A DNA stretch of 64,000 bases, from contig NW_025407873.1 in assembly GCF_003324165.1 (NCBI RefSeq), positions 152,981-216,980 on the forward strand. Reading direction: 5' to 3'. A program made the position numbers and the translations under genes. Below, one piece after another: positions 52,769 through 63,996 of the stretch. Source of the DNA: Naegleria lovaniensis. Lineage: Eukaryota > Heterolobosea > Eutetramitea > Acrasida > Naegleriidae. How positions within the stretch are numbered: the stretch's first letter is position 1; every line of letters starts with the position of its first letter. The notes under the pieces are model-generated. The model was given only the letters and a program-made list of their open reading frames with translations, did no database searches and was not told the origin of the DNA.

Positions 52769-53080
52769 ATGAGCACCTCCAACTCTTTTAAAAACACAAA
52801 ACTAACCGACGCATCAAAAGAAAAAGCCGTCGAAATTTTGCGTCACCATTTAATGTTTAACTTTGTTGCTTGGTCTCCAATTCGAATTCCGTTATTTTCC
52901 TCATCTTTGGAATCGATTAAAACAAAAATGGAAGATCAATATTGGCTGCCCTTGATTGAGTGGGGAGAAACTCGTAGTTTGACCACAGTAAAAGAATTAT
53001 TTTTTAAATCTAACATTGAGGAACTGTTTGATTTCGTTAATACAAACTATCCCGAATTGATTGAAGGAAGAAGCGATTAA
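52769..53080 (+). CDS. Small protein of 103 residues, weakly ATP12-like motif
   Basis: The frame runs from ATG 52769, in an AAAAC context, to TAA at 53080. The product is soluble: a Lys-rich start, VEILRHHLMFN, then DQYWLPLIEWGETRSLTTVKELFF. The W-x-P-L-I-E-W string resembles the central motif of the mitochondrial F1-ATPase assembly factor ATP12, but that family is about three times longer and the similarity is confined to this motif. I therefore leave it as hypothetical. Compact size and intact frame support a real gene. Confidence 0.5.
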   Translation: MSTSNSFKNTKLTDASKEKAVEILRHHLMFNFVAWSPIRIPLFSSSLESIKTKMEDQYWLPLIEWGETRSLTTVKELFFKSNIEELFDFVNTNYPELIEGRSD

Positions 53081-53664
53081 TTATAACATGTTCGTCCCAT
53101 TGCATTAAAATTCAATTTTCAACTATTCGCAAAAAATTGAATTCGCTCTAAAGAGACAGCGTCAAACATTGTTTGAATTTGTTTGATCGATTTTCAGAAA
53201 AACAATCATTATTAAACCTTACTTCCGAAGTATCTCAAAAGAAAGTGAAACATCATTCATGGCAGTGGTAATAGAGAAGGAATATTTTGGACATTATTAT
53301 GCTTGTTGTTATATTGAGGACTATATAATCGATAAGCACACGTGTGGCTGTGTAAATCAGACCTTTTGCCAAAAATAATGGTTATCATGCCTTTTTGCAA
53401 AAATGAACTTTTTGTTTCCGTAAAATTAATAAACAAGACACTCGGGTGTGTACCTTAGTCGTAGGGCCAAGTAAAATCTGGATACATACTGCTACATTTT
53501 GATAAAAATTTCAAACTTCTTTAATATAAGAGTTGGAGATTTGAGAGGATGATGAGGTTCACTATCATGGTTGAAGATTTGAGGAGGATGACGAAGCCAT
53601 ATTCTACCTCCTCTTTGATTCGATGGTCCATCCATACGTAAAAAGGTAAGTGCTCTCATGTTGA
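53081..53664. other. Intergenic region, nothing recognised
   Basis: AT-rich, with only short open frames on either strand. No RNA gene or repeat was seen. It should contain the 3' ends of two convergent genes. Confidence 0.5.
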
Positions 53665-56600
53665 CTATTGTCCGATAGTAGTTGTCTTGTAACCAATCTT
53701 TTGTTCCAACCATACTTGTCTTGCTACACTTGCTGATGGTCTCTTTTCATAATCCTTATCCAACATGATCATGACAAAATCAATCAGAGCTTGAATATTC
53801 AATGAAGCATGATCTTGTCGAGTCGTATTACTACCACTACCACTGCTACCACTACCACTGCTACTATTATTATTACTACTAGTATTGTTACTACTATTAT
53901 TATTACTACTAGTATTACCATTATTACTATTCGTCGTCTTGTTATTCTCATGATTATTATTACCACACAATGTTTGTGTTAATTTCTCTCGAATTTCTTT
54001 ACCTCCATTACTCATGATGGAAATTCGAACAGTTGTTTGAAAATCACGTGTAATCATGATATAAAACACACATCCCAATCCATAAATATCTGTTTTAGAG
54101 ACATCTTTCACATCACCTGCAAACAATTCTGGAGATTGAAATAATTCAGTTCCAACAATACTTGTCTTGGTCACTACGGTTTCAACATCACCTTTGGAAA
54201 GACCAAAATCACTCAATACGACTTCGTCTTCTGTCCTTAAAAGGAAATTCTCTGGTTTGATATCTCTGTGATAAACTTCTCTTCCATGAATGTATTCAAT
54301 ACATGATAACATTTGATCCATAAAATTGAGAATTCTCTTAATTGGTAAATTAGATTTCAAATTCAACAAGTATGACTGGAAATCACCCAATTCAAGGAAA
54401 GGCATTGTGAAACACCACTTGTCATAATTTCCTAATTTGGTTTCAAAGATTTCATAGACGGGAAGAATGTGTTTGTGATTGAGTTTGGACATTTGAATGA
54501 ATTCTGCATTATTGCCTTCTTCTTTTGGTAGAATTTTCATGGCGAGTATCTTTTTATCTTCACTATTCAAATCACATACTACAGAATCATGATGAAAAAA
54601 TTTAAATGAACATGTGAATATTCATTCACGATGAGAATGTATTCAATAACATGAAATATTTCAATAATATGAAAAAATAGTAAAATAGGATTCATGAACC
54701 AATCAACACATGAAAGAAATATTCAATAATATCAATCATTCATCATTCAACACAAACAACATATTAAACATGATCATTCAACACAATTGGAAACATTGAA
54801 AATTTGAAAAAATCATGAGGATCATTTTCACACACACACACACACTTACCTTTAAAAACACTTCCAAATCCTCCCTTTCCAATCTTTTTCAAAATTTCAT
54901 AGCGATCTGCTAGTACATTCTTTTTAGCCTTCTTTTGTGGTGATTGAGCTTCTCCAAGTTTTTGATTTTTCCTTTTCAATTCCAATTGATTAAATATCTT
55001 AATAACCAATTGAATATCTGCTTGATGAGACGTTTGTCCACTAATTCCAGAAAGTGGTGTAATGAAATGAGTCTTGACCAATTCTAAATTCATACAATTC
55101 TCAAAGAGTTTTGTAAAGAATTCTTCAAAGTTTGGAATGGCATTCTTTACCTTTGAAAGTGAATTCTCAACGAAGAGTTTTCTACACACAAATTCACTCC
55201 ATTCCATAAATAATGAATTCTTTGTTGTCGTTGTGGTGTAGGAGTGGTAATAATCGAGTTGTTGTTTTGTTTCAGAGATGTGTTTGAGGAAAAGATGAGG
55301 AATAGGGTTTCAATGAATTTTTGTACATTCAGAGGAGTGATAGGAGTGTTGTTGAACTTGGAGACTTGTTCACGAGTCGAATAGTATTCGGTCATGTTTC
55401 TAAATATGGTAATTCTGGTTTCGGATTCAAGAATACTTGAGAAGGATGCCAAACATAAACTCTCAATCAACAAGTTACCATCTACAAATACATTCTTGGA
55501 AGCTTCTTTTTCTTGCTTTTGTAAATATTGTAAAAATCCAAAAATGTCCTTCACTCTCTTTTTATGGAAAGGTCGAAACATTTCAATTTCTGAAACCAAT
55601 GGATTCACACAAGGATAACAAGACTTGTCACCAAATTCTCCTCCATTCAATGTACAATTGATCATGTTCAACAAGATGGATGTGAAGACACTTGTGCTAT
55701 CTTTAGAATTCTTTTTTAAATAATTCATCGTTTGATTAAATAATTCAAAATTCTGTAACGTTGAACACCAATAAATAATCACATAGTAGAGTGAATAAAT
55801 CTTCTTTCTCAATTCCATGTTGTTGGTATATAATTGATCGAGAGATATTTTCGATTTTGATGAAGAATCTGAATTGACATTTGACATTTCTTTCAAATAC
55901 TTCTTACTTTCATTGGCCAGTGACATGTCTAACTGGTAGAGCGTTGGTCCAAATTGACATAATTGTTCAAAGAGCATGATCAATTGTGTTGGAATAGATA
56001 CTTCTTCATTGTTTTCACTCAAAAGATTGAGTAACGTCATTTCGAATAATCTTCCAATTTGTGTTAAAAGTGTCAAGTAATGTTTGAGAGTTTGTTGAGT
56101 GTTATTACTACTCGATATGGAGGTAGTTGTATTGTTCATATTCGTAGTAGTAGTAGTAGTAGTATTGTTTTGATTCATTGTTCCATCGAGACATGACTTT
56201 AAAGATTCTCGAATCATTGGAAAGAGAATTTTCAAAATAATCACATCCACAATTTCATATCGAGTATTCTGTTGTAATACATGTGAAATGGCCGATGAAT
56301 GAATGACTGAGAGAGAAAGGATACCACCACTACTACCTGTACGACTCATACTTTCATTATTTCCAATACCTCCATTACTACTATTGCTACCACTCCCATC
56401 GAAATGATCAAATTGTTGTTGATTCAGAGTACTACTATTACCACTTGAACCAACACTTGAACTACTACCACTTGAATGAATGAAACATTTACATTTCAAT
56501 ATATTGGAATAAACATTAAACTTCTCAGTGAGTGTAATGGACATTGTACTTTCAAAAAAACTTTTTAAGAAATTTGAAAAGTGACTCTGTGGTAACATGT

Positions 56601-59600
56601 CATGTAAAATATCAAAAACGCTCACAGTGAGACTTTTCATCAAATTTCCCTTAATGATGGCAATATTTGGAACATTCTTTCCATCTAAATTGAAAATGGC
56701 TAATAACTTGGCAACAAGACTATGAAATTGTTCTTTAAATTCTTGAATTTCTTTCAATTGTTTTTCTTTTTGATACGATGAAGTAATCTTTTTCTTTTCT
56801 TGTGAAAAGTGTCTCTTTTTAAGGAGAATCATAACGAGAGAGAAGGATTGAATGGCATGATACAAGGATTTGTAATGAGTATCTGGAATGGTTGAATTGC
56901 CAACACTTGAACGCATTTCAGTACTCGATCTCGAGTTGAATTCTTTTAAAATAGATTCAAGACTTGTAATGGATTCTTGGAATCGATCATTTAAATGTTT
57001 TAAAATCGATTGATAGACCTTTTCACTAATTGGAATTTTTGAAACAATTTGTTCAAACAATTGTTCAGTCTTGGAAAAGTATTGTCCAATGAAATAAAAG
57101 AGAGTTTCGAGAGTTTTGTTTCGAATTTCTTCATGTTCATCATAGAATTCTAAAATTGAAAATAATGACTTGAACAAGTTATGAGCATGTAGAACACATT
57201 CCTTATATGTGATTTTCTTTTTCACTTGTTCCAATAATTCCATCATGGAAACATTTTTCAAAATAAATTGTTTCCATAAAAATAGAATTTGTAATAAATG
57301 TGAATGAGGAATGGAGGAAATGAAAAAGATGATACTCATTTTGATATTGTTCTTTTCTGGTTTGCTCATTTTCAAATCTGGTAATACTGCAAGAACATTG
57401 GTACGTGAAGTCACTATCGTATTTGTTCGATTCAATGTTTTCATGGAATCTGAAGAGTAAGGATGATGATCCGAGTGGTTCGTGTTGCCAGTAGTAGTAG
57501 AAGTAGAAGTAGTAGTATTTGAATTGCCAGAAGTAGTAGTTGTAGTAGTTGTATTACTATTACTTGTACTACTACTCGTATGACTCAATGATTTAGTCTT
57601 GTACAATTCAATTAATTTCATCTTTTCAAAATTCATGAGTGAATCTTGATCTGTAAACTTGTAATACCCAATCAAGACAGGTTGTTCTTCTAATTCATAT
57701 TTTGATTTGTTCGTCGTATTCACATTATAGACATATAAATATAAATAGAGATGATCGAAATTTTCAACATGTGAAGCATCAATGTGAAAGGGTTCAAAAT
57801 ATTTGGGATTGGTTTTCTTGCAAAAGACATAACTTGAATAATAGAAGGGACCATTCATGTGCATATTGTTGTTGTTGTTGTCTTGTTGTTGTTGAGTGAA
57901 TGAAGAACCCAATGGATAAGAATTGGGTGAAGATGATGATGAACCATTCTCTCCTGGACTGGCAGTCAAATTGGATGAACTTCCAAAGTTGGAACTCGAT
58001 TGGATGGGAGTCAATAAGTGATGAGAACTTCCACCTGCAGTATGGATTAATCCACTATTACTTCTCTTTGTCGTACTATGATTCATACTACTACCACCTG
58101 CATTGGTTCTATAAATGGGAATAAATTTACCTTCCTTCGTTTGTGGATTTTTCACTTCAAATAATCGCATGACAATGAGTGGATTTTTCGATTTCAAAAT
58201 AGAACTTGATAAAGTAGCTCGATCCAAACATGGATAAATATCACATCGATTCTCTAAAAATGAATAATTGGTTTTGGCTTCATTCTTGGTATTGATTGAG
58301 AACCAATTGATGGGTTTGGCTGTAAATAAACGTTGAAATTGTGGAACTTCTTTCATAATGACATCATAATCACCCTTATAGAATACAAGATTCACATTCA
58401 ATTGATCTTTCAAAGCCTTACATTCACTTCCAATTGAAGTATAGGTATAGAGTGAAGTTGGTGCACTCTGAACCAATGTTGAATCATGACTCGAAGCAGC
58501 AGAAACAAGTGAATGATTCGAGGAATGACTTGAGAGAAGATTGGAACCACTGCCACTACTATTGCTACCAATACTACTACTACTACCACTGGATGAATCC
58601 AATGCAGTACTACTCAAGGAAGTCATGGAGTTCGGTGAATGAGTTCCAACCATGGATCCTTTTCGAGAGAGTGAGGCTAGAGAAGTATCCTTTTGATTTC
58701 CTGATAATAACGTTGCAAAGTCAATGATATCATTTGAATTTTCTAAATTATTACTTGCAGAGAGTAAGGAAGAATTACTACTTGACATGTTTGTTGTATT
58801 TGTAGTTGTAGTAGTACTAGAAGTATTTGAAGAGCATGATGGAGCATGATGATCATCCTGCTCTAATAAATAAGTTGGTTTGGCATTGAGTTTTCTTCCA
58901 CTGTGTTGAGCTGCAATCACTGCGTGTAACATGGTGAATTTCTTTTCATGAGTCTTTTCATAAAATTCACAATATTTGGTTACAGAATGACCATTGGCTA
59001 ATTCTTTGATACTTTCTGTATCGAAAGGAATGGCACATACTGCGAGTGGTCTTCTCAAAGTATCAATATCTAAATCATCTGTATTATTATTATTATTATT
59101 ATTATTAGAACTATGAATAGAGAGATTTTTTGAAGAGTTGGTACTACTACTACCAGAACTATTAGAATTCTGATGACCCAATTCATATTTTCTAAATGCT
59201 CTTCCTACCAAATACAATTCATCTTTCAATAAATTACTTCCTGTAATATCTCGAAATAATGAAATTCTGTTCTTACCACTGTCACTTGAAATGACAATAC
59301 TTTCACTAATGAAACGAGCCTCATTCAATGAATACATGGCAAAATGAATTTCAATACTTTCATCTCCAGTAGCAAATAAATGAAAATCAAAAACAACCAT
59401 CAATTGATAAGTATCATTAATAGAAATTGAAACTTGATTATCATTATTCATTGTTGAAGATGATGAATGATGATCACTACTATTCTTTCCACTGCTACTT
59501 GTAGTGCTACTACTACCACTATTACTATTACTATTACTACCACTATTACTACTATTACTACTATTACTATTATTATTCGAGGTATTTCCCGTAGTTGCAA

Positions 59601-60021
59601 CAGCATTGACTTGTTCGAGACCCTTTTTTATGGTTGAAAAGACTTTATCTTTAAAGGAAGAAGTTGAAGTGAGTCCTTTTGATTTCTTGTCATGATTACC
59701 AGACGTCGTTGTGCTCGATGAAGAACTCTTTGGTGTAGAAGTTTTTCGTTTTTGTCTTTGATAATTCAATGGAGAAGCTCGTCCAAGTCCTTTATGTTGT
59801 TGACTCAATAATAATTGTTCAATAAAAGCACCATCACTCACATAGACACTGGTTTCATTTTCGATATCACTAATACTATCCATCATACTTTGAAATTCCA
59901 CACCAGAAGAGCCATGATTCTGATCTGAAGAGGATAACGTAGAGGGAGTTCGAGTACGATTCGATGAAGGGGATGATCCCGAAGTGTTGAGTGTGAGTGT
60001 GGGTGGAAGAGGTGTCATCAT
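53665..60021 (-). CDS. Very large low-complexity protein with C-terminal protein kinase domain
   Basis: Proposed exons on the minus strand are 60021-55327, 55219-54850 and 54578-53665. The second intron (54849-54579) has a GTAAGT donor and restores GKGGFGSVFK|VCDLNSEDKKILAMKIL, so the kinase glycine loop and catalytic Lys are split across it. Further motifs are HRDIKPENFLL, DFGLSK and SPELF. The first intron (55326-55220, GTACAA donor) is less certain but joins the two frames exactly. The first 1,560 residues are Ser/Thr/Asn-rich with folded segments (YYSSYVFCKKTNPKYFEPFHID; a helical block near IRNKTLETLFYFIGQYF). These could be a C2-like domain plus helical repeats, an impression only. The kinase C-lobe carries a poly-Asn/Ser/Gly insert. 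A (CA)n tract (54829-54845) lies beside the donor. Confidence 0.65.
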
Positions 60022-60532
60022 TAAATGATTTGTTGTTGTTGTTACCGAGGTTGTTGTGGTTATGTTGGTTTGGTTATGTTGTTTTGTTTATGGTTGTGGT
60101 TGGTGTGTGATGTTGTTACACGATAATGAGATGAAGAGGTTATTGTTGTTGTGTTGACAATGAGGTATGTCTACTGCTACGATCAAGGAGTGGAATGGAT
60201 GATGTGCAAAATGCTCTCTCACACCGCATTCACACCAACGAACGTTGTCGATGATGACAGCTAATTATTTTTTAACAAGATTTGTTTTTAATGACAGAGT
60301 GATGATGACGATTGAAGAGATCTTTACAGAGGTTCTTAGGCAGACCCAGATTTGATTTTTTGAGAAGAAAGAACTCGAGCGCATGGACAAGGTAATCGTT
60401 CTGAGGCTCATGAATCATTCGAATGACCCTGTGCTTCCTCTCAATGCAATTTCACTGCCTATCATTCATCCCTGTAACCTTTCCAAACACTCGAGCGAGA
60501 TTCTAAAATCCAAACACACAACACGCTAAAAA
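60022..60532. other. Intergenic divergent promoter region
   Basis: The 511 bp between the kinase-protein start and the SNARE start contain GTT-rich repeats near 60030-60120 and no gene that I can support. Confidence 0.5.
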
Positions 60533-61381
60533 ATGAGCCACAGTCCTTCGTTCTCTTCGGATCAACCTCAATTACGGTTCGCCATGGTGGGATTGTTCCG
60601 AGAAGCTCTCAATGATCATTCTAATTTATTGAATACCTCTCACTATTATGAATCTCAAAGTAACAATAATAATGAACCATCATCATGTATTTTAATTGGT
60701 GAATTCTATAGAGGCTTAACCAGCAGTACTCAAATTTCGCAGCAACAACATGCTCAAATGACCCGACAAATTTGTTTAAAAATTGGAGATAAAGTATCTC
60801 ATACAAATCACAAACGAACTCTAACACAGGGTTCTTTAAATTTCCATTACAAGGTGGTTGATAACAAGTATATTTTCATTGTTTGTGCGGATTCGGAATG
60901 TCCATTGAGGATTTGTTATAACTTTTTGGATGATTTAGAAACTCAATTTAAAAGACAAGGTTATGATAACGAGGGACTCTCTAATTCCCATTTTAAACCA
61001 ATATCCAACATGATTAAGGATCGAATGGCACATTATAACAATTTAGAAAATGATAAAATTTACAAATTGAAAAATCAGATAGATGCTACCAAGGATGTCA
61101 TGATTTCTAACATTGATAAAGTAATTGAGAGAGGTGAACGATTGGAAGTATTGGCAGAGAAAACTGATGAGCTACAGGATCATGCATTTGGATTCAAAAC
61201 CAAAAGCAAGAAGCTGAAAAACACCATGAAAAAGAGAATCATTCTACTTGCTGTGATATTGATTGTAATTTTTGTGATTATTGTACTGATTGCAGTATTT
61301 GCTGGTTGCAATTTCCCATCCTTTGATCGATGTAGAGTCACTTCTAACAACAACAACAATAATGGCAATAACAATCAATAA
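60533..61381 (+). CDS. VAMP7-type longin R-SNARE
   Basis: The 282-residue protein has a longin domain (about 12-145), a SNARE motif (about 173-232) and one membrane span (236-257, ILLAVILIVIFVIIVLIAVF) followed by a short Asn-rich luminal tail. In the SNARE motif, DKVIERGERLEVLAEKTDEL aligns with vesicle SNAREs and puts the zero-layer Arg at R200. R-SNAREs of this type pair with three Q-SNAREs to fuse late endosomal or exocytic vesicles; the longin domain regulates sorting and folding back on the SNARE helix. An insertion with SQSNNNNEPSS lies in the longin domain. The ATG follows CTAAAAA. Confidence 0.85.
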   Translation: MSHSPSFSSDQPQLRFAMVGLFREALNDHSNLLNTSHYYESQSNNNNEPSSCILIGEFYRGLTSSTQISQQQHAQMTRQICLKIGDKVSHTNHKRTLTQGSLNFHYKVVDNKYIFIVCADSECPLRICYNFLDDLETQFKRQGYDNEGLSNSHFKPISNMIKDRMAHYNNLENDKIYKLKNQIDATKDVMISNIDKVIERGERLEVLAEKTDELQDHAFGFKTKSKKLKNTMKKRIILLAVILIVIFVIIVLIAVFAGCNFPSFDRCRVTSNNNNNNGNNNQ

Positions 61382-61555
61382 CCAATTTGTGCATTCAAAA
61401 TAAGTCATCCATTGGCAAGGCAAACGATTTCAACACATGGCATCATCCACACACATGCTCAATATTCAATCCCTCTCACTTCTGCAGCATTATTTGAAGC
61501 ATTCATTTCCACACACATCAAAGTTCAAAAAACAGAGAGAAACACAATAAAAAAA

Positions 61556-62446
61556 ATGACCATTTCAGCAAGGCACAACAATCAAATTCCTCTTCGTTCG
61601 GTCCGACCCATCTATCCTTCGGGGTCAACGACAACGAGTAGCAGTAGTAGTAGCAGTAGCACAACTTTACAACCTCTTATCAATATTGAAACAGGTAAAC
61701 GAAAAGATGGACGTACCTGTGATAAATTCAGAAATGTTTTTCTTCAAGTCGGAGTCATCAAACAAGCTCGTGGAAGTGCCTATCTTGAATTTCATCAAGG
61801 AACTAAAATTATTTGTGCAGTCTATGGTCCTCGACAAGTTTCTGCAAAAAACATAGAATTTAGTGATACAGGACGATTACAGTGTGAATATCGAGTGGCA
61901 CAATTTGCCTCTAAACATTGCAATTCCCGAAGTAGTATTAGCAGTGGAATGAGTGCCACGAAATCACATCAAGCGACATCGGAAGAAATTGAATTTGGAA
62001 TTCACATGAGAGAAGCCCTTGAATCATCACTTCGATTAGACAAATATCCAAAAAGTGTCATTGATGTTTATTGTTTTGTTTTAGAAGATGATGGAAGTGC
62101 ATTGAGCGGAGCTATTAGTTGTGCCTCTCTAGCACTTGCCAATGCAGGAATTGAAATGGTGGATATGGTGAGTGCATGTACAACAAGTGAATTGGAAGGT
62201 CAAATTGTTGTGGATCCAACCAGTCATGAATATAAATATGCAAGTGGTGGAATGGTGTGTGGATATATGAGCAATTTGAATGAAGTAACACAATTAACTC
62301 AAGTGGGAGATATGTCGTTTCAGAAAGTGAGTGAAGCAATGGATTTATGTATTGATGGATGCACCAAGTTGTATCAATTGATGCAACATTGTTTAATTGA
62401 GAGTAAAACCAACAACACAAATCCAACTGTGTTTCAAGAGATTTAG
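61556..62446 (+). CDS. MTR3: Exosome RNase PH-like subunit MTR3 (EXOSC6 type)
   Basis: The chosen ATG at 61556 follows seven A residues; the open frame continues 48 codons upstream without that context. The 296-residue product has the RNase PH fold signatures RKDGRTCDKFRN, GSAYLEFHQGTKIICAVYGPRQ, GRLQCEYRVAQF, a LEDDGSALSGAISCASLALANAGIEMVDMV stretch and a final DGCTKLYQLMQHCL. GPRQ, LEDDGSAL and the C-terminal helix match MTR3/EXOSC6 better than RRP41 or RRP46. MTR3 is a structural, non-catalytic member of the six-subunit ring of the RNA exosome, which handles RNA decay and processing. A 40-residue Ser/Thr-rich start precedes the domain. Confidence 0.85.
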   Translation: MTISARHNNQIPLRSVRPIYPSGSTTTSSSSSSSSTTLQPLINIETGKRKDGRTCDKFRNVFLQVGVIKQARGSAYLEFHQGTKIICAVYGPRQVSAKNIEFSDTGRLQCEYRVAQFASKHCNSRSSISSGMSATKSHQATSEEIEFGIHMREALESSLRLDKYPKSVIDVYCFVLEDDGSALSGAISCASLALANAGIEMVDMVSACTTSELEGQIVVDPTSHEYKYASGGMVCGYMSNLNEVTQLTQVGDMSFQKVSEAMDLCIDGCTKLYQLMQHCLIESKTNNTNPTVFQEI

Positions 62447-62565
62447 CTCTCGAATAAACAGTAAATTACTCGCCACGTTTGATCCAAAGGCTTGAATGCC
62501 TACTTTCAACTTGGATAAAAATTCATTGTGATTTCTTTGCAAAGTAACAATTGTTTATGGATCAT

Positions 62566-63996
62566 TTAAAACTTTTTGCATTTAGAGACACGGAGGAGAG
62601 CTCTGGCAAGCTTTCTGCCAATAACGGCAACTCTTCTTCTTGCTCTTCTAGCTCTTCTAGATCTCTTAACCTTTCTACCACCTCTTCTTCTACGGACTCT
62701 TCTTGCCTTTCTTCCTTTTCTACACTTGATAATCTTAATCTTCAAAGCCTTCAAGACCTTCTTGAGCTTACGAGGCAAGTGCTTCTTTGGACAATATCTC
62801 TTACCCAATTTTCTTTGCTTTCTCAAGACTTTTCTCAACAACTTTCTAATCTTGCGAGAAGTCTTTCTCTTGATCACAGTGGTGGAAATTCTCTTGATGA
62901 GTTTCTTGTATCTACGAGAGGATCTCTTCTTGAGTCTTCTCAAAATAACACGCTTAGCCTTTCTTGCTCTTCTAACAGCACGTCTCTTGAGCTTCTTACA
63001 AACTCTCTTAGCTCTCTTGGTTCTCTTCAAAGCACGCTTGACCTTCTTACAGACACGACGAGAACGTCTAATGAGTTTTCTAGCAACTCGTCTTGCTCTT
63101 CTCAAAGCACGTCTGACACGTTTAGCAGCTCTCTTGGATTTACAAATTCTCAACTTTCTCACGAGTTTTCTCACACGTTTAATAGCTCTTCTGGCAATAC
63201 GTTTAGCACGTGTACCCTTTCTTCTCAACTTTCTTGATCTCTTCAATGCACGTCTCTTAGCCTTCTTACAAGCACGTCTAGCACGCTTCAATGCAGCACG
63301 TCTGACACGTCTTGCTCTCTTCAATGCACGTCTCTTGAGCTTTCTTTGTCTCTTAATGAGGGCACGTCTTGCTCTCTTCAAAGCAGCACGTCTTCTCTTC
63401 AAGACAGCACGTCTGGCACGTCTAGCTCTCTTCAAGGCAGAGCGTCTTCTATTTCTACGGGCCTTCTTGATAGCAGCAGCTCTTCTATTGGAACGTCTTC
63501 TATTGACACGTCTTCTATTACGTCTTGCTCTCTTCAAAGCAGCACGTCTTCTATTACGTCTGGCTCTCTTCAAAGCCTTTCTTCTCTTCAATCCCTTTCT
63601 GAGACGTCTGAGTTTCTTGATCATTGGAATTCTTCTTCTACGAGCAGCAGTAGCCTTACGTCTTCTCAACTTGGCAAGCTTCTTGAGGACAGCACGTCTT
63701 CTCAATGCACGTCTTCTATTTCTACGAGCCTTCTTGATTGCAGCTCTTCTCTTGGCACGTCTAGCAGCTCTTGCACGACGTCTTGCAATTCTTTGCTTTC
63801 TTCTCAGAGCCTTCTTGATACGCTTAATGAGTCTACGTCTAGCACGACGAGCACTCTTGGAGAGTTTCTTCTTTCTTCTCAAAATCTTGCGAAGTTTCTT
63901 CAAAAGCTTTCGAACAGCCTTCTTTGCCTTCTTGGCGAGCTTCTTGGCCTTCTTTGCCTTCTTAATGATAGCCTTTCGGGCGGCACGTCTTGCCTT
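62566..63996 (-). CDS. Arg/Lys-rich protein without acidic residues, 3' exon
   Basis: On the minus strand 476 codons are open from an AG|AAGGCA acceptor-like junction at 63997/63996 to TAA at 62566. The in-frame TAG just upstream is part of that junction, so the 5' exon lies outside the window. More than half the residues are Arg or Lys, most of the rest Ala and Leu, with no Asp or Glu in the whole stretch and seven Cys. Degenerate units of the type LKRARRNRRRA recur; the start has KKAKKAKKLAKKAKK, as in histone H1 tails. Preferred codons are AAG, AGA and CGT, supporting this strand; open frames on the plus strand are mirror effects. A chromatin- or RNA-condensing, protamine-like role is an inference. 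Confidence 0.7.
   Translation of the reverse strand, partial: KARRAARKAIIKKAKKAKKLAKKAKKAVRKLLKKLRKILRRKKKLSKSARRARRRLIKRIKKALRRKQRIARRRARAARRAKRRAAIKKARRNRRRALRRRAVLKKLAKLRRRKATAARRRRIPMIKKLRRLRKGLKRRKALKRARRNRRRAALKRARRNRRRVNRRRSNRRAAAIKKARRNRRRSALKRARRARRAVLKRRRAALKRARRALIKRQRKLKRRALKRARRVRRAALKRARRACKKAKRRALKRSRKLRRKGTRAKRIARRAIKRVRKLVRKLRICKSKRAAKRVRRALRRARRVARKLIRRSRRVCKKVKRALKRTKRAKRVCKKLKRRAVRRARKAKRVILRRLKKRSSRRYKKLIKRISTTVIKRKTSRKIRKLLRKVLRKQRKLGKRYCPKKHLPRKLKKVLKALKIKIIKCRKGRKARRVRRRRGGRKVKRSRRARRARRRVAVIGRKLARALLRVSKCKKF

Noticed and set aside
53492-53713. Possible extra 3' exon of the kinase gene (MVGTKDWLQ...)
   Set aside because: The only GT-AG option (53715-53665) leads to a stop two codons later; the simple kinase end is better.
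55920-55950. TGGTAGAGCG string like a tRNA D-arm
   Set aside because: It lies inside the large coding region and has no other tRNA parts.
61412-61555. Upstream extension of MTR3
   Set aside because: No A-rich ATG there; the Met at 61556 directly follows seven A residues and fits the family start.
62551-63237. Plus-strand Ser-rich frame
   Set aside because: Complement of AGA repeats read as TCT; same mirror effect.
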